Assembly: GCA_021234155.1 (NCBI GenBank)
Contig: JAJEKV010000087.1
Coordinates: forward strand, 2,721,242 to 2,785,241
Direction of reading: 5' to 3'
DNA length: 64,000 nt
Origin: Isoetes taiwanensis
Lineage: Eukaryota > Streptophyta > Lycopodiopsida > Isoetales > Isoetaceae
Shown here one piece after another: positions 12,463 through 25,269 of this stretch. A model generated the notes under the pieces. It made no database searches. It worked only from the letters and a program-made list of their open reading frames with translations, and was not told the DNA's origin. Positions within the stretch are counted from its first letter, which is position 1, and the number at the start of each line of letters is the position of its first letter. The position numbers were made by a program, and so were the translations under genes.

Positions 12463-14034
12463 TGTGACGCTCCCTGAACATATACGACCCTCGGTCGTAT
12501 ACATACGGGGACTTTCCCCTCCCATGGCGACCAACTCGCCATGAGCAGGGCCCTCCGTCTATTTCGGGCCATCTATAATATGATGCCCGAAAGAAGGACA
12601 CGAAGGGGTCATTCGGCCCACGCCTTCAATGGGGCTCCTACGTCGCGGAAGCGTGAATACAAGGGTTAGCACACAGCATAAATCACATATAAATAACCAC
12701 CACGAAGGGTGGCATATCCATCCAAATACCAACGGCAAAGAATATGCATCTAAACCTAGGAAAACACCCCAAACCCATGGTTCTACCCGGTTCGGACTCG
12801 GTGAGAATACGACCTGGCGGCTAGGCCTCAAGAGATCGGCCGAGACCCGAATCTTGACATGGCGTGGGCTGGCATAGAACATTGGCTAGGGTTGTCCACT
12901 CCATCCGCCCCTCCTGTGCACACTTTGCGGATGGGTCAATTCACGCTATGGCGTCGCTATAGCCAGGAGGCAGCGGGCTCGAGGCATCACCTGCTGAGCC
13001 TACTCCGGGGTTCATGAAGCCCCGGTCCGATGAGGCAGGTCAGGGGAAGCGTCCCCTTCGAGAATCCGCGGTGGTTCCATGGGTGAGCTAGAGAATACGT
13101 GCGCATCAGCGACCCAGCATCCGTGCCCGACTTACTCGCCCTAAATCTACTCAAAGTGCAAGGTGCCCCATACGGGTCACACCTCTACACCAGGGAGTGT
13201 CGGACCCATACCCGGCCCCTCGTGACCCGGCTATCGAGGCCTAGCTCACTATAGGAGTCTCGGGAGCCTTTTATGTTAGGTGCAAGACCCCACCAACCAC
13301 TTCACTGCTTGTGTTCCTTATCGGTGCTAAGCCAATCCATAGCATCTATGACCCGGTGGGCTCTTGTGCACAGGCCGCATCTAATGGGAATAATACAGGG
13401 CTCTATCTAGGAGCATACTACAATACATGGGCTCAGAGGTCTCTACCCCGTAATCCCCCATCTCAGGAGTGCTAACTAAGCAAAGAACTACTAAACCATC
13501 AACCAAAGCACGTACAGAGACTAGAGATAAAGAATACTCACCATATCAATCAAGGGTGAGCCTAACAGGTAAACCACAAAGAAAACAGAGAGAGAACACA
13601 CCACGAGAGAGGCTATGCTATAAATCAACATAGTAACCTCTTTGACTAACCGTCAAATCGGTCTTGGGCTGCTCCATCTCGACTAACTGAAGGGCGCCTG
13701 GCTGTTGCTCCTCCTCCTCCATCCCCAATTGCTCCCAATTCGAATTGGGGCACAAAAGCCCTAATTTGGGTGTCCAAAATGGCAACCCTACCTTGCCCAA
13801 TCGATTTGGGCCAGGTGGCATGTCATAAATTAACTAATTTGGTATTTTAGCCCTTTTTAATATTAGGATAAGCCCTAAATTCGAATTAGGGTTTTGGTTA
13901 GGTTTCCACCTTTATAATTTAATTATTAACATAGCTAACCTTAGCTTATGAATAATTAACGTGCCATTAATTATTCATAGTGACGTGCCATGTATTTATA
14001 CTTAAATATGCGTATAAATATGTGGAACGTCACA
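12463..14034 (-). repeat. 3' LTR of nested element (1572 bp)
   Basis: Matches the right-hand LTR over its whole length once the third insertion is removed. Most of it is nearly identical to the partner, but mismatches cluster in GC-rich patches, often CG in one copy against CA or TG in the other. Confidence 0.9.
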
Positions 14035-14050
14035 TTCTCCCCACCTTAAA
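14035..14050 (-). promoter_or_regulatory. Polypurine tract of nested element
   Basis: On the minus strand it reads TTTAAGGTGGGGAGAA immediately before the LTR's TGTGACG, the typical plus-strand primer of plant Ty3 elements. This fixes the element's orientation. Confidence 0.85.
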
Positions 14051-17000
14051 AATGATGCTGTCCTCAGCATGAAGACTACTCTTGTTGCAGGGCAACACAT
14101 CATACATTGGAAGGAAGTCCCCTTAAAGAGATAGCGTGAGATTATAAGTTACACAGACGTTGTCATGTTCAAAGTGATTAAGTTTGAAATGACTTGTAAT
14201 GTGCAATTTATAATTCTGGAATATAAGAGGTAGAGGTATAGATCAGAGACGATCATCGGTTAGGACTGTCAAAAGTGAACAGTCAAGGTTTGTGGAAGTC
14301 TCACTGTTTCATTCGTGGTGTCGAGTTCACAGTCTATCTATTTTAGAAATCATTCTTTCTATACATACAGGTAACTGATTATATATTAAAGACAGGTATA
14401 GATATAAAGAACTTCTATTTGTTGTTATATTATAATACAGAGTTATTAACCTCGCACTGTTTAGTAGAAAATCATTCTAAGGATATTAACTTGTGTGTGT
14501 AGGTGTATTATATTCCCGCTTCACTTTGTAATTCATTTCATTACAGCCATCCCTACTTTAATTTTGTAGCAAATTTTTGTTTTCCTATTTTTGTTACAGT
14601 TTTTAAGAACTCTCTATCTTTAGCATAGATTATAATCACATGAGGACACATATTAATTCATTGGTTATGTTTATACATTTACCAGACGTCCCGATATTCT
14701 TACATTTGAATTACTTATTTATTCTATTGCTATTTTCGTAAATTTATCACACATACAGAGATTCTTATATTTGCGGGGGCATAGATACAAGCTGACATAT
14801 ACATTCAAGCGTAATTTGTACCACGCCCGGCCGCCGGGGAGTGCTATGGCTATGCAATCGTCCTGTATTACAGAAGGTCAGTTGTGACGATGGTGTCCAC
14901 GGCAGAAGCATCGATACCATGCAGTGTCCGCCGAGCCTGTTAGATGGTGATGACCGAGGAGGTCCAGGGCTCATACTTTCGAAGTAGAAGTCTTTGAATG
15001 TTGGGAATAAGGAGTGTTAAGATATCCCTATTTTGGATGGATACTCGAGAAAATTGGTATGGCGATGTTTGGTATCTAAGTGAAATAATTGGACCTAATA
15101 ATTACGAGGATTGATTTATTATCGCGGCATCTAGATTGCTATTCAATGTAGAAGGAATTTGGATAGCACCATATATCGATGGAGAAGTGGTTTATGATTA
15201 TCTACTATAGACCATGTTAAGGAGGTACTATGCTAAGGTGGAAACTGGATTATAAGTACCCAGCTCATGAAAGGAAGATCACTTTAGAAGTGTAGGTTTT
15301 GACAATGGTGGTGAAGGTATAGCATGTCCGACACTTTATGACTATTGCTACTTGAATCGAGGTATGATTCGCGGAATAGCGGAGAATAAATAAATAAATA
15401 AATATATTAAATCATCCCCCCATGGGACCTTGAAGGTCATGGTGTATGAGGATATCGATCCATAAGCTATGGATTATAAAATTACATATACATTGTGTTT
15501 GGTAAAGAGATTGATGTTCCTGCGTGAAATAAAGGACTTAAGATTATAGACGACTAAGAAGACCACGTAACCACGTGGATACGCTTAATGACATTGGTCA
15601 AATGCATGACCATTATGCATGGTATAAATTAAGGAAACAGACACATATTATGTCTGCTGGGAGCATCGAGATGCCGTATAACAGACTAGAGGATAGCGTG
15701 GAACGTAATTTCTACATAAGGTCAAGAGAAGACGACAATTGGTAGGAACAAGCGCAAGTATCGAAAAGGTGCAAGGTATGTTGGATCTTTGGTGAAGCTA
15801 GATTATGAATGGAAGTTGACCTTAAAGTAATGATACATTAGGAAGGCAAGTAATGTACCCACACGACAAGTGGGAGAGAAGAGGTGCTTGAAAGTTGTTG
15901 TAAACAACGTTTCAAGTATAGAGAGTTTGGAATGACACGTTGAATGTTCCAAAGTCTGGAGTATGAACAAGGTAGGCACCCAATGAACATCTCACCAAGG
16001 AGGATGTGGTCTGGACTTGGTATCGTGTGTGTATCCCGAGGAGTAACTCCACGTTGATATATGTGTACTAGGACCATTTAATAGTAAAACATAACTAAAA
16101 GAAGATAGGATATATAGTAGAACTTTTAGTTCACATTCCCTATAAATAGGGAGGTAATGAAGATAAGAGTTGTTATACTAGAGATGAAACATGTCCACAA
16201 GGGACTTAGGTTGGCATTTGCCCCTGTGGAAGTTATGACTAGAGCTTGAGGACGAAGGCAAAGTAAGGTCAGTGGTGTCGAAACCACAACATGTATATGG
16301 TCCTGGATGTAGGAAGGATTTAGTAGTATCAAATACTATAGTGGTGATCCTATCGAGGATGTCGATTGTGATATTCAGATGTATATCATATTAAAAGATA
16401 GTAGACTATTCGTACAGGGCGAGGGAAATATTGCTTGACAAGGTTTAAAGAATGAGCGTAATGATATGCTTATATACGAAGATATTGGGTTAGGTATGCT
16501 TTACCAGAGATAAGCATTCAAGTTATTCCAATGGTTGAAGTTGACTATCTTAGATACGTCGTACTAAGGGAGATGAAAAGAGTTTAAATTACGGTAACGT
16601 CACATTCAAAAACATCCCGAGGATGGTTGGAACAGTGTTGGAATAACCGCTAATGAGAGCTTAGCTACTCAAAGGTTCTAGATACCAGCGAGTTACTTCA
16701 TTGTAATAAGCTGAGAGCATTTATGCGGTTTTGGAAAATAAGAAGATGTATAAAATATCGCATCCCCCTGATGGAAGAAAAGAAGGAGTACGATGACTTT
16801 GACGATTATACTTTTAGGGATAACCGAGAAGAGGCCAATACATTGCAATCCAAGTCCCGATAAAAATCAAGACGAGGTGTGTAGATTACAAGGACTGAGA
16901 TTATATAGACTAGTAGTCCATATATCTTAAGAGTTACGCTACTCGCGAGGAACCAGTGGGTGGAGGATCCGTTGCCTTGAGGCATAGACCCGTTAGAGAT

Positions 17001-19726
17001 TATGACTTTGAAACTCTTAAGAGGGTAAGGAATTGGATAACCATATGGCGGTTACTAACGAAGATTGAAACATTGGGTTTTCCTATTAGAAGACCAGGAG
17101 GTTTTAGTGCCTCGACTTCATTATGAGGGAGTCAAAGACAGCAGCATTCGAAGCTGATCAAAAGCTGAAGTCCACCTGATAACTTAAGAAAATTAGGTTA
17201 CGTGTAACTAAGCATGGGTGGTATGGAACACAAAGGATCCTTAGCGAAAGAAGCCTTTAGAAAAGCTCCTCATCTGGGGTAGTAAACCTTTGGAATTATA
17301 GCATAATCCCATGGGTGGTATGATAGTGTATATACACGACTGGAATACCATAAGGCACCAAAGGGATGGTTAAAGTAGCTGGGGATCCTATAAAAAAAAT
17401 GTAGGCAGCATATAGATTTCCAACATAGAGTTGGCCACTGCCCAGTTGGGAAGTCGGTGGCTCAGCCACATTATAAAGGTACATAGGCAATAGGCTTTGT
17501 TTCAAGGAACTACCAAGCTTACACTTTAGCTAGGTTAGAGCAGAGCTCTAGCATTGTGGGATGTGGAGATATGTTTGTTATGTACATACCATGTACAGAT
17601 ACGATAAACATCTCAGGGAGATAATTTAGGTGGCGACGCAAGGAGAGAAAGACGAGGGTATCCTAAAGTTGGAGATACGTTTGAAATGTGCAAAGGACCG
17701 TCAATCCGTTGCATGCTAGGATATCAGGTAGTAGTTGGCGCTTGAAATAAATGTCAACGGCCAATAGAATAAAACTTAAGGTAGTGGGGTTGAGTAGTAC
17801 AGTAGCACAATTCCAGAATAAGTAGCGAATAGCAGTTACCTGCTAAATGTTCGAATGTGTCTTGCATAGACACCTAAGACTAGCTTCCCCATATGATCCA
17901 TACCTGGATCAGGTAGAGGTGACGCCATGGGTTACATGGGGGTGCAAGTTAACATATACAGGACTCGAATATTGATACAAGTCCGGGTTATATTAAACGT
18001 AGGTAATTGTAGAAAGGCTCACAAAGTACAAGGCAAGCACCTTGATGACTCCAGGTAATTCACGATTTATACGAAGGCTCACCCGCTCTTAGGCCATGAT
18101 TATGGCTTAAATGCGGATGTCAAGTCATTTGGAATGCCAGAACAGCAGCATGACATCATGACAGAGAAATGTAATGAGTAAGATTTCCAGGATGTAGGAC
18201 AATGTTGGATTATAACCCCCAATGATAGGTAGGTTTACAACATAAGGCCCATATAATAGCGGCTTGGAAGCCACAAGACGGTTAACGGATACGTAAAGGA
18301 GTAATTGGATTGGTGACTCTACTGAATATAGATCACAACTAAAGGATGATTTGTATACGATGTGGCAGATGTAAGGGCCAGGATACTGAAAATTGGCCAT
18401 AGACGTAGAAAACATATTGACGAAATAAAGGACCCTGATGCATGATATTTAGCAATCTGGATAGAAAGGTTACTATCTAACATGAAGGGTGGTCATTGCT
18501 AATATACAAAGGTAGATTTGCGGCTTGAAAGGTAGCGAGAGCTGAAAAACTCCTTAAAGATTTGGTGCATGGCTTAGGGAAGAAGACGTCCATGTCTTCG
18601 GACAACATGGTGAATTGAGTTCACCAAGGACCTTTTTTTAAATAGATAGATAGGTAGATAGCATTTATATGCCATCGCACATTGACAGCGTCCCTGAGGA
18701 CATATGACGGAGCCCCAAAGACTTGAACACAAGATCTCCGAATAGAGGAGGCCTATCTTGAGGGGTCTTTGGGTGGTACTGTCCTTTGGGATATTCACGT
18801 AATCCCCTGGAATCTGTAGATTCATTTGCGGACTTAAAGACGTCTAGGCATTAAAATAATGGTTGAAAACATTTGGCTCGGACCTTATCTAGGTACCCTA
18901 GAAGGAGGTGAGTAATCAACAATGGTTGGGTGGCATTGGAATGTACGGGAGAACAACTCCAAAAGAGGGTAGACTGTTGTCACTTTGACAGTCGTGTGAC
19001 ACAGATAATTAATGACATCCATATAGATGGTGAAGTTCGGCACAAAGTGTTGACATTATTATGGGGGTTCTAACACAAGCACTCCTTTGCGTAGACATGT
19101 GAGTTGGTACCGGTGGTGCGGGAAAATGGTCCACAAAAAAAGAACACGACCATTGAGAAGAAGTAGTGAACCGTGGTAGGATTAAAGCTACCCATGGTCT
19201 AGAGGGGTGCTGCATGGCAGTCCCTAGTTGGTTGGGCGAAAAGAAATCCTTTCTTTGGGAAATGAGACGAGTCAAGGTTTAGACACTAGAGAGAGACAAC
19301 GTTAATTATAAATATGTCTATAAAACATTACTTATATAACGTCGAATAAGGTCTAATATAAAGCATATGAATGTAGTATGGATTGAATCATGGCAAGGCC
19401 CGAAGAAATTGTGTTATCAAGGCATCTACCAAAGGAAAAATAATTAAAGTTATAGGTCGAGGAACACCGATGGCGGGTATTATTACCGTCGCATAAAGAA
19501 TATCCAAGGATATAATACCCATTTGCTATTCTAGGAAGTTGCCCTGTCGTTGTTAATTAAATTCCGGAATTAGTCCCACCAAATGAGTTGATGTTGTCAT
19601 AACAAGTTGGCCGGACTTGCTAGGTTACGTCGTGCCATTTGGTCGGTTTATTCCTAGGGGATACTAGCTTTATATATGGTTATGAGTTATCCAGGTTGAC
19701 TATAGCGAGAGAGGTCGTCTCCCATG

Positions 19727-19830
19727 GCTATGGCAAGTTCGCTTACTCCGTGGCTATGGCGGAAGAGCTTGCTCGGTGGCTATGGCGGAAGAGCTTTGCA
19801 TGTCGGCTATGGCGGAAGAGCTTGCTCCGG
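19727..19830. repeat. Minisatellite, four units of 25-27 bp
   Basis: Four units built on GGCTATGGCGGAAGAGCTT (first unit diverged), the last three starting at 19752, 19778 and 19805. They lie in the leader region of the nested LTR element. Confidence 0.8.
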
Positions 19831-19936
19831 CGGAGTTGTTGCCTCCGTGGGTTTACCAAAGGCATGCCTCTAATTTAGATATGGAATAGATGCACTATAA
19901 ATATTAGAAAAAGCATTATATTACTTCAAGAAAGAA

Positions 19937-20008
19937 GTTGGCTTATTGGTAAAGGTGTTGGCTTGGGTGCAGAAGGTCAGGGGTTCAATCCCATGATGTA
20001 CCTTTTTC
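19937..20008 (+). other. tRNA-like (Pol III box) segment
   Basis: An A-box-like GGCTTATTGGT and a B-box-like GGGTTCAATCCC lie at roughly tRNA spacing, followed by a T-run (CCTTTTTC) that could stop RNA polymerase III. Intact tRNA arms are not convincing, so I read it as a tRNA-derived relic within the retroelement leader. Confidence 0.4.
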
Positions 20009-20090
20009 TTAAAAGAACTGCTAACTGGACAAAACAGAATATTAGATATGTATAACAAAGAATAGAACATGTACATACTATATAAAGATA

Positions 20091-20151
20091 GTTGGCAAGA
20101 TGGAAAGAGTGTTGGGTTGGAAGTTGGAGGTCACGGGTTCAAAACGCGGGC
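20091..20151 (+). other. Second tRNA-like segment
   Basis: Similar layout about 150 bp further on: GTTGGCAAGATGGAAAGAG, then GGTCACGGGTTCAAAAC as a B-box-like motif. No T-run terminator follows directly. Probably related to the segment at 19937. Confidence 0.3.
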
Positions 20152-20598
20152 GAAAACGGAAAAAATTATTATTATTATTTTTTTTTTTTAAAAACGGACG
20201 CGTATTTTTATACGGCGGACCGTATGGGGCGCTGACGTGCTTATACGCGTTTTATTTTCAAAAAGAAACACCCTCGGATACGTCGGCGCCCCTTTTTGTT
20301 TTTCGGCGGCCTGTTGTCCGTTTTGCCTCGGGAGACATGCCCCCTAGGGTATTTGGGAGGTGCCCGATCCATTGAAGTCGTTTTCGCCTTCATCCGAACT
20401 ACGTACAAAAAGTTATAGCTCTTCCAAACTTAGGTCTTCCAGTCGCCCTAAACTTCTTAAGAACTTACAATTTATTACATCCACCTAACACGTAACTAAA
20501 TCACCAAAAGTTAAGCGGTCAACGAGCCTAAACTCCCACTCAACTACCGAGCTAACGGGTTAAAGATTTGGTCAGTGCTATGATTCCGGTCAACCAAA

Positions 20599-20616
20599 AT
20601 CATGGCTCGATACCCA
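20599..20616 (-). promoter_or_regulatory. Primer-binding site of nested element
   Basis: On the minus strand, TGGGTATCGAGCCATGAT lies within a few bases of the end of the 5' LTR. It is one insertion and a few mismatches from the common plant TGGTATCAGAGC site for initiator tRNA-Met. Confidence 0.75.
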
Positions 20617-20926
20617 CTAATGGCGGCTCCTCGAACATATCGACCGCACTTCTGCCGTATACATACGGGACTTTCCCTCCCATGGCGACCAACTTCGCCA
20701 TGGCGTGGCCCTCCGTCTATTTCGGGCCATCTATAATATGATGCCCGAAAGAAGGACACGAAGGGGTCATTCGGCCCACGCCTTCAATGGGGCTCCTACG
20801 TCGCGGAAGCGTGAATACAAGGGTTAGCACACAGCATAAATCACATATAAATAACCACCACGAAGGGTGGCATATCCATCCAAATACCAACGGCAAAGAA
20901 TATGCATCTAAACCTAGGAAAACACC

Positions 20927-21627
20927 TGTTAGCATCTTCTTCGCACCCAAGGAAAACTGAAGAACAAGCGCTAACTACAACAACCCAAGCAAATCTCAAG
21001 GTATATGAGATAGGCTAGGCCTCACTCTACTGGCATCATAAATCACCAACATAATCGTTCTTACACAAGTCTTTTGAGATTATAGAAATAGAGATAACAA
21101 ATAGGAGAATCACATAATCATAATCAAAATATCATACTTCAACATAATAATATTCAACTGATCAAGAAACATACTCACACTTCAAGAACTTTGCCCAGAT
21201 GTCATCTTCCAAATTTGGGCCTCCCTTCTACACGAATTTTGGCTATCTTATAGAAAACTCTACTTGATCCTAGCCACTAGATCTAGGCGAATCACAACCT
21301 TAGATCCAAATTCTAACTACCATAAGTTCACTAGATTTTGCCACCTCAACTTCAAATCTAGGTCATCCAAACTTCTTTGCAACTACCATGCTTCCCCAGA
21401 TTCATGACACATCATCAAATTATCAACCATTGAAAATATTTCTTAAGGACTTTAATACTCCTTCAAGTCCATAGGTTCCACTTCAGTACATCATAAATGC
21501 TTCCTCCACAATATTTGCACATTTTTTACATTTTCTCCACATTACACCCATATAATTCTTCATTTATGCATACATTTCATAAATTTAAGCTCATTATGCA
21601 AAAATAGTCAAGATAAAACACACAACA
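20927..21627 (-). repeat. LTR (left copy) of third element
   Basis: 701 bp, plus-strand TGTTAGCATCTTCTTCGC to AAAACACACAACA. Same length as, and no noticed difference from, 23291-23991. Confidence 0.95.
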
Positions 21628-22320
21628 TTATTCCCCCCCAAGATTATTCATCGTCCCGATGAATTCTTCAAAAATCTTTTCTTCGATCTTCATGTCTTCA
21701 ACTTGATCTTCTAAATAGCATCACAACTTAACAAAAATCCAATGTCCAAATGTCTTCAAGCCTTCAAAATCATCTATAGAAGTCTTCCAAGGAAAAAAAT
21801 ACTAAAAACTTCTAACATCACTTCATCTTCATCAATTATAGGGTGGCAAGTCCCATCCAGGTCAGTGGCACCCTCGCTCTTCTGCCTTGGCATGGCGCTC
21901 AATCCCCTTCACATCACTTATACTTTTTCATCACATTTTACATAGGTCATGGGATGCTGCTGCCTTTCTAGGTCAGCACATCCATCATGCCATCCATGAT
22001 CACTTAAATAAAAAATAAAACTTGTACAACTTCATTTGATATCTTGAATTCTTGAAAAAACTTGGAAATTAGATCCAATTGAATTGCAAAAGCATAAGCA
22101 CTAACCACATAATCTCGATCTTCATAATACAGTATTTGACTTGAATAAGCTTGTTGGAGAATAAATAGTCTTGTTGGAAAATAGAGTCTTAAGTGAAAAT
22201 AACATGATCATATATCTTCAACCTCATTTAGTCTTCAAGATTTTTGGGCTTCAAAATTAATGTGTAAGATCTTCCCATAAGCAAACATCTTTGAAAAATA
22301 AAGCATTTCTAGGCTTTAGA

Positions 22321-22383
22321 TGGACTTGAACTCGTGACCAAATAGTTGATAGCCAAACATTTAACCAACTAACCATTTGCCAG
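22321..22383 (-). other. tRNA-like segment inside third element
   Basis: On the minus strand TGGTTAGTTGGTTAAATG resembles an A box, and GGTCACGAGTTCAAGTCC a B box, about 35 bp apart. This is the layout of tRNA-derived sequence. No intact acceptor stem was confirmed. Confidence 0.4.
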
Positions 22384-23290
22384 ATATTAAAATTTTGTTT
22401 TCTTCTTATCTTTTAAAACTTCCTTATTTTCTTTCCTTTGAACGACCCTCATTTTTATTTTTTAATTCCTTCTTCTCTACTCCTCTGTTCGCGCGCGGCG
22501 GCCGTTAGGGTATGATGGAGCAAGGGTAAAGAACGGCGGCTTCAGATCAAGCTCTGGCGGTGAATCCAGCAGCAAAACATATTAGGTTTCGGCCATGCGG
22601 ATCAGGTTATGGCAGAAGGAAAATAACGATGGAAGAAGCTTGCTCCTTCCCTTTCTCTGTCATATATTTTTTTTTTTACTGTAGATAGTAGAAGGCACAA
22701 AGAATGGCAAAAAAGCTTCTTCTTTGATTATGGCGGGGCGTAACAATTCATGGCATAGGATATGGAAGAAAAGAACGAAACTAGAAGGGCAAGAAGGCAT
22801 GACAGAACAGGTTATGGCGATTTGGGTTTGGCAGATTCTTTTCTTTTCTTCTTGCAGGGTCCGTGGTGGAAGAAGATGGCGTGAGCATAAAAATATGGCA
22901 GGATGTAATACTGAAGATGTTCTAGCAGATGCAAGAGCACAAAAACTTTTGTACCATCCATTTATACCATTATTTATGGAATAGGAGCAAGCAAGTTAAG
23001 ATTCACAGCAGATTCAGAATATTTCCATTCTCCTTTACTGGCCAGACCAAACAAGAATAGAAACAACATTTTCATACCTCTGCAATAGGCTTCAACACAT
23101 ATTCCTCCGCTTTACAAACTTCTGATCTACCATTGATACACTACCATTCTTTGAACATCGTATTCTCCACTTGCACTTAAATGATATTCCATGGATACTG
23201 ATTGCAACATAATTATGTACCACTACCATCTTTGATCTTTGATTATCTTGCCCGCAAAGTGTTGCTTTCTCGCAATGCCCCCCAAAAATA

Positions 23291-23991
23291 TGTTAGCATC
23301 TTCTTCGCACCCAAGGAAAACTGAAGAACAAGCGCTAACTACAACAACCCAAGCAAATCTCAAGGTATATGAGATAGGCTAGGCCTCACTCTACTGGCAT
23401 CATAAATCACCAACATAATCGTTCTTACACAAGTCTTTTGAGATTATAGAAATAGAGATAACAAATAGGAGAATCACATAATCATAATCAAAATATCATA
23501 CTTCAACATAATAATATTCAACTGATCAAGAAACATACTCACACTTCAAGAACTTTGCCCAGATGTCATCTTCCAAATTTGGGCCTCCCTTCTACACGAA
23601 TTTTGGCTATCTTATAGAAAACTCTACTTGATCCTAGCCACTAGATCTAGGCGAATCACAACCTTAGATCCAAATTCTAACTACCATAAGTTCACTAGAT
23701 TTTGCCACCTCAACTTCAAATCTAGGTCATCCAAACTTCTTTGCAACTACCATGCTTCCCCAGATTCATGACACATCATCAAATTATCAACCATTGAAAA
23801 TATTTCTTAAGGACTTTAATACTCCTTCAAGTCCATAGGTTCCACTTCAGTACATCATAAATGCTTCCTCCACAATATTTGCACATTTTTTACATTTTCT
23901 CCACATTACACCCATATAATTCTTCATTTATGCATACATTTCATAAATTTAAGCTCATTATGCAAAAATAGTCAAGATAAAACACACAACA
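23291..23991 (-). repeat. LTR (right copy) of third element
   Basis: 701-bp partner of 20927-21627, bordered on the right by the ACACC duplication. Confidence 0.95.
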
Positions 23992-25269
23992 ACACCCCAA
24001 ACCCATGGTTCTACCCCGGTTCAGACTCCAGTGAGGATCGACTGACGGCTAGGCCTCAAGAGATCAGCAGACCGAATCTTGACATGGCGTGGGCTGGCAT
24101 AGAACATTGGCTAGGGTTGTCCACTCCATCCGCCCCTCCTGTGCACACTTTGCAGATGGGTCAATTCACGCTATGGCGTCGCTATAGCCTTCCGGAGACG
24201 CAGGCTCGAGGCATCACCCTGCTGAGCCTACTCCAGGGTTCATGAAGCCCCGGTCCGATGAGGCAGGTCAAAGAAGCGTCCCCTTCCAGAATCACAGTGG
24301 TTCCATGGGTGAGCTAGAGAGTACGTGCCGCATCAGCGACCCCCGCATCCGTACCCGACTTACTCGCCCTAAATCTACTCAAAGTGCAAGGTGCCCCATA
24401 CGGGTCACACCTCTACACCCAGGGAGTGTCAGACCCATACCCGGCCCTCTACGTGACCGGCTATCAGGCCTAGCTCACTATAGGAGTCTCAGGAGCCTTT
24501 TATGTTCGTGCAAGACCCCACCAACCACTTCACCACTGTGTTCCTTATCTGGTGCTAAGCCAATCCATAGCATCTATGACCCGGTGGGCTCTTGTGCACA
24601 GGCCGCATCTAATGGGAATAATACAGGGCTCTATCTAGGAGCATACTACAATACATGGGCTCAGAGGTCTCTACCCCCCGTAATCCCCCATCTCCGGAGT
24701 GCTAACTAAGCAAAGAACTACTAAACCATCAACCAAAGCACGTACAGAGACTAGAGATAAAGAATACTCACCATATCAATCAAGGGTTAGCCTAACAGGT
24801 AAACCACAAAGAAAACAGAGAGAGAACACACCACAGAGAGGCGCTATGCTATAAATCAACATAGTAACCTACTGACTAACCGTCAAATCGGTCTTGGGCT
24901 GCTCCATCTCGACTAACTGAAGGGCGCCTGGCTGTTGCTCCTCCTCCTCCATCCCCAATTGCTCCCAATTCGAATTGGGGCACAAAAGCCCTAATTTGGG
25001 TGTCCAAAATGGCAACCCTACCTTGCCCAATCGATTTGGGCCAGGTGGCATGTCATAAATTAACTAATTTGGTATTTTAGCCCTTTTTAATATTAGGATA
25101 AGCCCTAAATTCGAATTAGGGTTTTGGTTAGGTTTCCACCTTTATAATTTAATTATTAACATAGCTAACCTTAGCTTATGAATAATTAACGTGCCATTAA
25201 TTATTCATAGTGACGTGTCATGTATTTATACTTAAATATGCGTATAAATATGTGGAACGTCACAGGCAT

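Larger units (their letters stand above)
14051..20598. other. Interior of nested element; no recognisable coding
   Basis: About 6.5 kb in which the longest open frames are under 100 codons (14765-14974, 15838-16077, 17296-17505, 18125-18415 and 18574-18825, all minus). None shows retroelement motifs (no zinc knuckle, D[TS]G, YLDD or DDE signature by eye). The block is interrupted only by short repeats and two tRNA-like segments near its right end. Confidence 0.6.
20927..23991 (-). mobile_element. Third-level non-autonomous LTR retrotransposon (3065 bp)
   Basis: Two 701-bp LTRs flank a 1663-bp interior, and the 5-bp duplication ACACC borders it exactly (20922-20926 and 23992-23996). I found no mismatch between the LTRs by eye, so insertion is recent. 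On the minus strand, CTTGGGGGGGAATAA precedes the left LTR and makes a good polypurine tract, so the element is probably on the minus strand. The interior has only short open frames (21742-21945 and 22724-22984, plus) without retroelement domains, so its proteins must have come from another family. No clear primer-binding match was recognised. Confidence 0.93.
12463..25264 (-). mobile_element. Nested LTR retrotransposon inside outer pol
   Basis: A 12.8-kb insertion flanked by the 5-bp duplication GGCAT (12458-12462 and 25265-25269), with TGTGACG..CGTCACA ends. LTRs lie at 12463-14034 and at about 20621-25264, the latter enlarged by a third element. Minus orientation is shown by a polypurine tract next to the left LTR (14035-14050) and by a primer-binding site resembling the initiator-Met type next to the right LTR (20599-20616). 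The ends and tract resemble plant Ty3 chromoviruses, but I found no gag, protease, RT or integrase in the 6.6-kb interior. It is either very decayed or a large non-autonomous derivative (LARD type). Confidence 0.92.
20621..25264 (-). repeat. 5' LTR of nested element, split by a third insertion
   Basis: LTR sequence at about 20621-20926 and 23992-25264 (the latter beginning with the insertion's target duplication) totals about 1574 bp, against 1572 bp for the partner. The outer terminus is TGTGACG-like but diverged (TGGCGGC). The interrupting element occupies 20927-23991. Confidence 0.9.

Noticed and set aside
12559-12882. Open frames repeated at 20544-20950
   Set aside because: LTR sequence of the nested element; the repetition reflects the LTR pair.
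13618-13821. Short frame repeated at 24869-25051
   Set aside because: Also LTR sequence; no domain and no independent conservation.
24242-24709. 155-codon plus-strand frame rich in Pro, Arg and Ser
   Set aside because: Falls inside the 5' LTR of the nested element, and the left LTR copy has the frame broken by indels.
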